Below, one piece after another: positions 6,120 to 9,087 of a stretch of DNA of 9,087 nucleotides. Made by a program: the position numbers and the translations under genes. The first letter of the stretch is position 1. Each line of letters starts with the position of its first letter. This DNA is from DASPUI01 sp035622995 (lineage in GTDB: Bacteria > Verrucomicrobiota > Verrucomicrobiia > Chthoniobacterales > UBA10450). The notes beneath the pieces are model-generated. The model did no database searches, was not told the origin of the DNA, and saw only the letters and a program-made list of their open reading frames with translations. The stretch is from NCBI GenBank assembly GCA_035622995.1, contig DASPUI010000082.1, positions 1 to 9,087 on the forward strand, written 5' to 3'.

Positions 6120-6696
6120 CCTCGGCCTCCTTGATCGAGCTGGCGTGCTGTCTCAAAATCGGAAGCGATTTTGCTGCGAACGCCTTAACATCCTTGTCAT
6201 CGGCGGATTGCGCTTCTTTTTGGTAACGATTGATTGACTCCTGCTGATCCTGCCCGACGAGCGTCAGGTAATTCTTGTCGTAATTTGGCCCGGGAATTTG
6301 CTGTCCCTTGCTCTCGACTGAAATTCCTAGCCCTTTCTTTTTGCCAAGCTCAACCAACTCGCTGTTCATGCGAGTGTGATCAGAGACAAGCCGCGCCGCG
6401 ACACTCTTTGCGGACGAATTTTGCAATTTGCTTTCAACCGAGGTGCCAGTTTTCACTTCCCAACTGTTGGAGCTCGCCGCATACAAGAGAAAGTTCTTAT
6501 CCTTCTCGCTAATTTTTGCTGCCGTGGTGTTTGTGCCCGGCGAGGGCGAGGGTGACGTCTTTTTGCGCAGGAAGGGGTTTTCCGACTCCATGCTCGGGGT
6601 GGCATATTGCGCGTAGATCGCGCTTACGATGCAAAGGCTTCCGACGAGACCGACGGTTGCAATAAGTCTGGAACTAAATTTTGATTTTTCTTTCAT
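6106..6696 (-). CDS. Exported DUF4142 protein
   Basis: A 196-residue exported protein. Residues 1-29 are a signal peptide (MKEKSKFSSR, a hydrophobic run, then SAIYA). A Ser/Pro linker follows (SPSPSPG at 48-54), then a four-helix DUF4142 (PF13628-like) domain from about 61 to the end. Landmarks are FLLYAASSNSWEV (69-81), VSDHTRMNSELVELGKKKGL (104-123) with Asp106 and His107, and LPILRQHASSI (178-188) with His184. The family has a ferritin-like fold; its function is poorly defined and links to stress or envelope biology are general. The start at 6696 is fixed by a strong Shine-Dalgarno GGAGAA (plus 6702-6707) five to six bases upstream; the frame runs open further upstream into rpsI but that part is not protein-like. 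It follows rpsI by 106 bases, with its own 5' region containing a small hairpin. Confidence 0.85.
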   Translation of the reverse strand: MKEKSKFSSRLIATVGLVGSLCIVSAIYAQYATPSMESENPFLRKKTSPSPSPGTNTTAAKISEKDKNFLLYAASSNSWEVKTGTSVESKLQNSSAKSVAARLVSDHTRMNSELVELGKKKGLGISVESKGQQIPGPNYDKNYLTLVGQDQQESINRYQKEAQSADDKDVKAFAAKSLPILRQHASSIKEAEGKVK

Positions 6697-6710
6697 TCGA
6701 TTTCTCCGTT

Positions 6711-6727
6711 TGGTGAATATCTCACCA
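6711..6727. promoter_or_regulatory. Perfect inverted repeat abutting the DUF4142 Shine-Dalgarno
   Basis: TGGTGA (6711-6716) pairs with TCACCA (6722-6727) around a 5-base loop. On the minus strand it ends three bases before the GGAGAA ribosome site of the DUF4142 gene. It could be a small operator or an RNA hairpin next to the ribosome site. At 6 bp, chance remains possible. Confidence 0.3.
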
Positions 6728-6802
6728 CCGGTATTTGGCCGTGTAAAGTTCGAAACTCTGCCATTTCGGGACGCGCCAAAACAGACTGGGGCCAGCGCGC
6801 CG

Positions 6803-7198
6803 TTAGCGCTTGGAGAACTGGAAACGCTTCCGCGCACCGGGCTGTCCCGATTTTTTGCGTTCCTTCATTCGCGGATCCCGCCGCAGTAGTCCCTCTTTCT
6901 TCAGACCGCCGCGCAAATTCCCGTCTACCTCAAGAAGAGCCCGCGCAATCGCGAGACGTGCTGCTCCTGCCTGGCCGGCCGGTCCGCCTCCGGAAGTGTT
7001 GATTGAGACATCGTAGCTATTAACTAATTTGGCGGTCTGCAATGGTTGCAAAACGATGTTTTGCAACGGCGTACTTGGAAAATAATCTTCAAAGCTGCGG
7101 CCATTAATATCGATCTTACCGCTGCCCGGGGTCAGACGGATGCGCGCGACCGAAGTTTTGCGCCGGCCGGTAGCAATAAATTCCTGAGTTGTTGCCAT
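6803..7198 (-). CDS. rpsI: 30S ribosomal protein S9
   Basis: A 131-residue full-length S9 (uS9) of the small ribosomal subunit. It has the usual order of signatures: FIATGRRKTSVARIRL at the N-terminus (7-22), KIDINGRSFEDYFP (28-41), the invariant SGGGPAGQAGAARLAIARAL stretch (69-88) and the basic C-terminus ending FQFSKR, whose tail reaches the P-site tRNA in ribosomes. It starts at ATG 11 bases after the rplM stop. The spacer (CGAATATTATC in sense) has no Shine-Dalgarno, so translation is likely coupled to or follows rplM. The rplM-rpsI order is the near-universal bacterial arrangement. No clear Rho-independent terminator follows within the 106 bases before the DUF4142 gene. Confidence 0.98.
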   Translation of the reverse strand: MATTQEFIATGRRKTSVARIRLTPGSGKIDINGRSFEDYFPSTPLQNIVLQPLQTAKLVNSYDVSINTSGGGPAGQAGAARLAIARALLEVDGNLRGGLKKEGLLRRDPRMKERKKSGQPGARKRFQFSKR

Positions 7199-7209
7199 GA
7201 TAATATTCG

Positions 7210-7641
7210 TTAGGCCAACTTAACCTGTTGTGGCTGCTGAGCGCTATGGGGATGCGCTTCGCCGCGGTAAACTTTCAATTTTCGATACACCGCACGTCCC
7301 AGACGATTGTGCGGAATCATTCCGCGAACGGCGCGTTCCACCAACAACTCGGGATGTCGCACCCGACGCGCGCCAGCACTTTCCGATTTATGGCCACCCA
7401 CATATCCCGAAAAGCTCATATAACTCTTCTGATTTTCCTTTTTCCCCGATAATCTGACTTTCTCGGCGTTGATTACGACTACGAAGTCGCCGGTATCGAC
7501 GTGAGGGGTGAAGATTTTCTTTTCTTTGCCACGCAACAGATTAGCCGCCTTCACCGCCACGCGGCCGAGAATCTGATCCTTGGCGTCGATCAGCCACCAC
7601 TGCCGTTGCACTTCATTTGCTTTTGCCGAGAAAGTTTTCAC
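7210..7641 (-). CDS. rplM: 50S ribosomal protein L13
   Basis: A 143-residue full-length L13 (uL13) of the large subunit. It begins MKTFSAKANEVQRQW as L13 usually does. ILGRVAVKAANLLRGK (24-39), HVDTGDFVVVINAEKV (47-62) and the signature LVERAVRGMIPHNRLGRAVY (100-119) followed by LKVYRGEAHPH are all in place. The start codon is GTG (plus 7639-7641), with pyrimidine-rich sequence instead of a Shine-Dalgarno. A strong promoter lies only 14 bases upstream, so the mRNA would have almost no leader. It is the first gene of the rplM-rpsI operon and is divergent from the CAP-domain gene. There is no room for the L13-binding leader RNA known from some bacteria. Confidence 0.98.
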   Translation of the reverse strand: MKTFSAKANEVQRQWWLIDAKDQILGRVAVKAANLLRGKEKKIFTPHVDTGDFVVVINAEKVRLSGKKENQKSYMSFSGYVGGHKSESAGARRVRHPELLVERAVRGMIPHNRLGRAVYRKLKVYRGEAHPHSAQQPQQVKLA

Positions 7642-7655
7642 TGAAAAGGGGACGG

Positions 7656-7684
7656 AAGCTACGGAGGACCGCAGCCGCTGTCAA
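7656..7684 (-). promoter_or_regulatory. Sigma-70 type promoter for rplM-rpsI
   Basis: On the minus strand a perfect -35 TTGACA (plus 7679-7684) is followed after exactly 17 bases by TAGCTT (plus 7656-7661) as the -10 box, which keeps T1, A2 and T6 of the consensus. Expected transcription starts near 7648-7650, leaving only about 7 to 9 bases before the GTG start of rplM. It is the best promoter by eye in the window, and it lies in the 152-base divergent gap. Confidence 0.6.
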
Positions 7685-7793
7685 CCCTTTGTCCCTGGCA
7701 TTCTCGAATCGGAGAAACGACGCGTTTGCTTGGAAAATTCTGATTCGGCCCACCTGAGAAAATGGTATCGAAGATGCTTTTCTAGAAATTATA

Positions 7794-8411
7794 ATGCGCT
7801 GCACTACTTCCTCGCTCTTTGTCGGCGTTGCAACATTCTCTTTCATCATCGTTCACACCGCGTCGGCAGAAAATTCCGAGCTTTCGGCTGCTACAATTAT
7901 TCGGGAAATCAATTTCGCGCGCGGGAATCCGGCCGCCTACGCCAATCTCGTGGAAAATGCGCGTCCACTGTACCAAATTGAACGTGGCCGTGCCGTGGAT
8001 GAGGCGGTTCGATACCTGAAGAGCGCTCGCCCTCTTCCGCCGTTGTCTTTGTCCGCAGGCATGTGTCGCGCCGCAGCGGATCATTGCGCCGAGCAGGCGG
8101 ACGGAAAAACCGGGCATTTTGGAAATGGTCACAGCGATCCGGGCAGGCGAATCAACCGCTATGGCTCATGGCGGATCGCTTATGGCGAGAACATTTCCTA
8201 CGGGAAACGCAGCGCGCGAGCGATTGTGTTGACCCTGGTCGTCGATGACGGGGTTCGTTCACGGGGGCATCGCAAAAATATTTTCAATCCAAAGTTTTGC
8301 GTCGCGGGAGTCGCGTACGGACCGCATGCGCGCTTCGGCGCAATCTGTACGGCCGATTTTGCGGGTGCTTACACCGAACGGGGAGGGGAACTCGTGGCGG
8401 GTAACAATTGA
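7794..8411 (+). CDS. Exported CAP-domain (SCP/PR-1-like) protein
   Basis: A 205-residue exported protein of the CAP superfamily (cysteine-rich secretory / antigen 5 / PR-1, PF00188). Residues 1-25 form a signal peptide ending HTASA. EINFARGNPAAYANLV (38-53) is the first helix typical of bacterial CAP proteins, followed by LSAGMCRAAADHCAEQ (86-101). TGHFGNGHSDPGRRINRYG (106-124) holds His108, which aligns with the first CAP histidine. IAYGENISYG (128-137) and SRGHRKNIFNP (156-166) with His159 are the GENI and CAP1-like motifs. The tryptophan usual before the GHR motif is replaced (VVDDGVRSRGHR). Bacterial members are widespread and mostly of unknown function. The ATG at 7794 lacks a clear ribosome site; it was chosen for the signal peptide. 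It is divergent from rplM and convergent with the next gene, with a terminator-like hairpin just past its stop. Confidence 0.85.
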   Translation: MRCTTSSLFVGVATFSFIIVHTASAENSELSAATIIREINFARGNPAAYANLVENARPLYQIERGRAVDEAVRYLKSARPLPPLSLSAGMCRAAADHCAEQADGKTGHFGNGHSDPGRRINRYGSWRIAYGENISYGKRSARAIVLTLVVDDGVRSRGHRKNIFNPKFCVAGVAYGPHARFGAICTADFAGAYTERGGELVAGNN

Positions 8412-8415
8412 CGGC

Positions 8416-8437
8416 GCCGGTTATTCTTCCGGCTTTT
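8416..8437 (+). terminator. Rho-independent terminator of the CAP-domain gene
   Basis: GCCGG (8416-8420) pairs with CCGGC (8429-8433) around an 8-base loop and is followed by TTTT. It begins 4 bases after the CAP stop and overlaps the last codons of the convergent gene, whose stop codon lies in the loop. Confidence 0.45.
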
Positions 8438-8753
8438 CGTGTCTCGGAATTTTCTCGAGGATCGTCGCAATTGAGGGATCAGCTTTGATCATGGCGGCAT
8501 GCATCGCCTCTTCAAACTCCTTCCGAGCCAGGCGCATTTTCTCGCGCGCGGCCTGAACTGTAGGATCTTGCATTGCAGTTTGATGCGCTGCTTCGACCTT
8601 TTGTCGATCTGCTGGCGATAAACTCGCCAGACGGCCGCCTTGATTGTGGTTCCACCCTTTTCCTGGCTGATCCGTATCCTGCGCGAAAACACCCGGCGAA
8701 ATCTGCATGATACCAACCAGGACCAACGTTGTGAGAATCCCTTTCATTTTCAT
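8421..8753 (-). CDS. Small exported helical protein, Spy/CpxP-like in layout
   Basis: A 110-residue protein. Residues 1-25 are a signal peptide (KMKG, a hydrophobic run, ending GVFAQ). After a Gly/Asn-rich stretch (30-41), residues 45-101 are almost wholly charged amphipathic helix, with LSPADRQKVEAAHQTAMQDP (45-64), REKMRLARKEFEEAMHAAM (70-88) and a closing ADPSIATILEKI (91-102). The size, export and LSPADRQK opening recall periplasmic Spy/CpxP or heavy-metal-sensor-type proteins, but no LTxxQ motif is present, so the family call is tentative. Translation could start at 8753 or at the ATG two codons later (8747); the upstream frame to 8816 is not signal-like. No good Shine-Dalgarno is visible. 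It is divergent from proS, with 93 bases shared between them. Confidence 0.65.
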   Translation of the reverse strand: MKMKGILTTLVLVGIMQISPGVFAQDTDQPGKGWNHNQGGRLASLSPADRQKVEAAHQTAMQDPTVQAAREKMRLARKEFEEAMHAAMIKADPSIATILEKIPRHEKPEE

Positions 8754-8790
8754 TATTTGAAAATAACAACAACTTTTGTGCCATAAAGTT

Positions 8791-8831
8791 GCGCGGACAA
8801 AATGGTGGCTGGCCATTTTGGTTATGCGCGC
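8791..8831. promoter_or_regulatory. Large imperfect palindrome in the divergent control region before proS
   Basis: CAAAATGG (8798-8805) and CCATTTTG (8813-8820) form a perfect 8-bp inverted repeat around a 7-base loop. Outside it, GCGCG (8791-8795) pairs with CGCGC (8827-8831), giving an outer stem across a small asymmetric interior loop. It ends 15 bases before the proS ATG and lies in the only region that can hold the promoters of both divergent genes. No T-run follows, so an operator or a 5'-UTR structure is more likely than a terminator. Confidence 0.45.
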
Positions 8832-8846
8832 TTAATTGCTGGCGCG

Positions 8847-9087
8847 ATGTCGAATTCAACCGAATCCAGAGCGGCGATCTCACCGCGCCGTCAGGAGGAT
8901 TTTCCTGAGTGGTATCAGCAAGTGATCCGCGCCGCGCAGCTGGCGGAACCATCCGATGTACGCGGGTGCATGGTCATTCGGCCATGGGGCTTCGGTATTT
9001 GGGAGAACATGCAACGTCAGTTGGACGCGATGTTTCGCGCAACCGGACACCGCAACGCCTACTTCCCGCTCTTTATTCCGCTCAGTT
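8847..9087 (+). CDS. proS: Proline--tRNA ligase, N-terminal part (cut by window edge)
   Basis: The first 80 codons of a class II prolyl-tRNA synthetase, which charges tRNA-Pro with proline in the cytoplasm; the gene runs off the right edge. The translation has ISPRRQEDFPEWYQQVIRAA near 11-30, AELADYSPVRG-like spacing as AEPSDVRGCMVIRPWGFGIW (34-53), then a helix (ENMQRQLDAMF) and the motif 2-region lead-in GHRNAYFPLFIPLS. The direct FPEWYxxV opening and RGCMVIRP block are those of the archaeal/eukaryotic-type (type 3) ProRS, not the longer bacterial type with an editing insertion, as judged from the N-terminus only. The ATG follows a G/C-rich stretch without a clear Shine-Dalgarno. Upstream is the palindromic divergent region. 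Confidence 0.93.
   Translation, partial: MSNSTESRAAISPRRQEDFPEWYQQVIRAAQLAEPSDVRGCMVIRPWGFGIWENMQRQLDAMFRATGHRNAYFPLFIPLS

Noticed and set aside
7790..7795. Perfect TATAAT just before and overlapping the CAP gene start codon
   Set aside because: As a -10 box it would start transcription inside the coding region and remove the signal peptide; no -35 match is found at the right distance.
8754..8846. T-box or other riboswitch controlling proS
   Set aside because: Only 93 bases are shared with a divergent gene, and there is no terminator/antiterminator pair or T-box sequence.

Overview
This is a bacterial chromosomal window, densely coded, with no tRNA, rRNA, CRISPR array, insertion sequence or phage gene that I can see. 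The style of the genes suggests a Verrucomicrobiota-like soil bacterium (a Chthoniobacterales relative is my guess). The hints are an archaeal/eukaryotic-type ProRS, the rplM-rpsI pair, many small secreted proteins, weak Shine-Dalgarno sites before several genes, and an ATP-grasp/metallopeptidase pair. The taxonomic call is inference, not proof.

Left part (1-3008). A minus-strand two-gene unit encodes a zinc metallopeptidase with an HEAAH motif, followed 5 bp later by a D-Ala-D-Ala-ligase-like ATP-grasp enzyme. Upstream lie a pair of abutting inverted repeats, then a small exported protein with a WxxGxW-type core and a very His-rich tail. About 365 bases follow with no confident gene, although one minus frame carries a CPEC zinc-ribbon-like stretch without a start.

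Middle (3009-6026). The plus strand carries a 92-residue one-helix membrane protein and a 312-residue cysteine-synthase-family PLP enzyme. The PLP enzyme may be translationally coupled to a short leader frame. Convergent to it is a minus-strand pair: a sulfotransferase-like protein and, 13 bp downstream, a fold-type-IV aminotransferase homologue of the branched-chain type. The aminotransferase homologue has His where the catalytic Lys belongs. The same two domains, in the same order and with the same His-His motif, are as I recall fused in plant 'branched-chain aminotransferase-like' proteins. This pair is the best candidate in the window for an undescribed system.

Right part (6106-9087). On the minus strand are a DUF4142 exported protein and the rplM-rpsI operon, which has a strong promoter placed so close to the GTG start that its mRNA should be almost leaderless. 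Divergent to rplM is an exported CAP-domain protein with a plausible terminator. Convergent to that is a small exported helical protein. The window ends in the first 80 codons of proS, reading out to the right, behind a large imperfect palindrome in the divergent control region.
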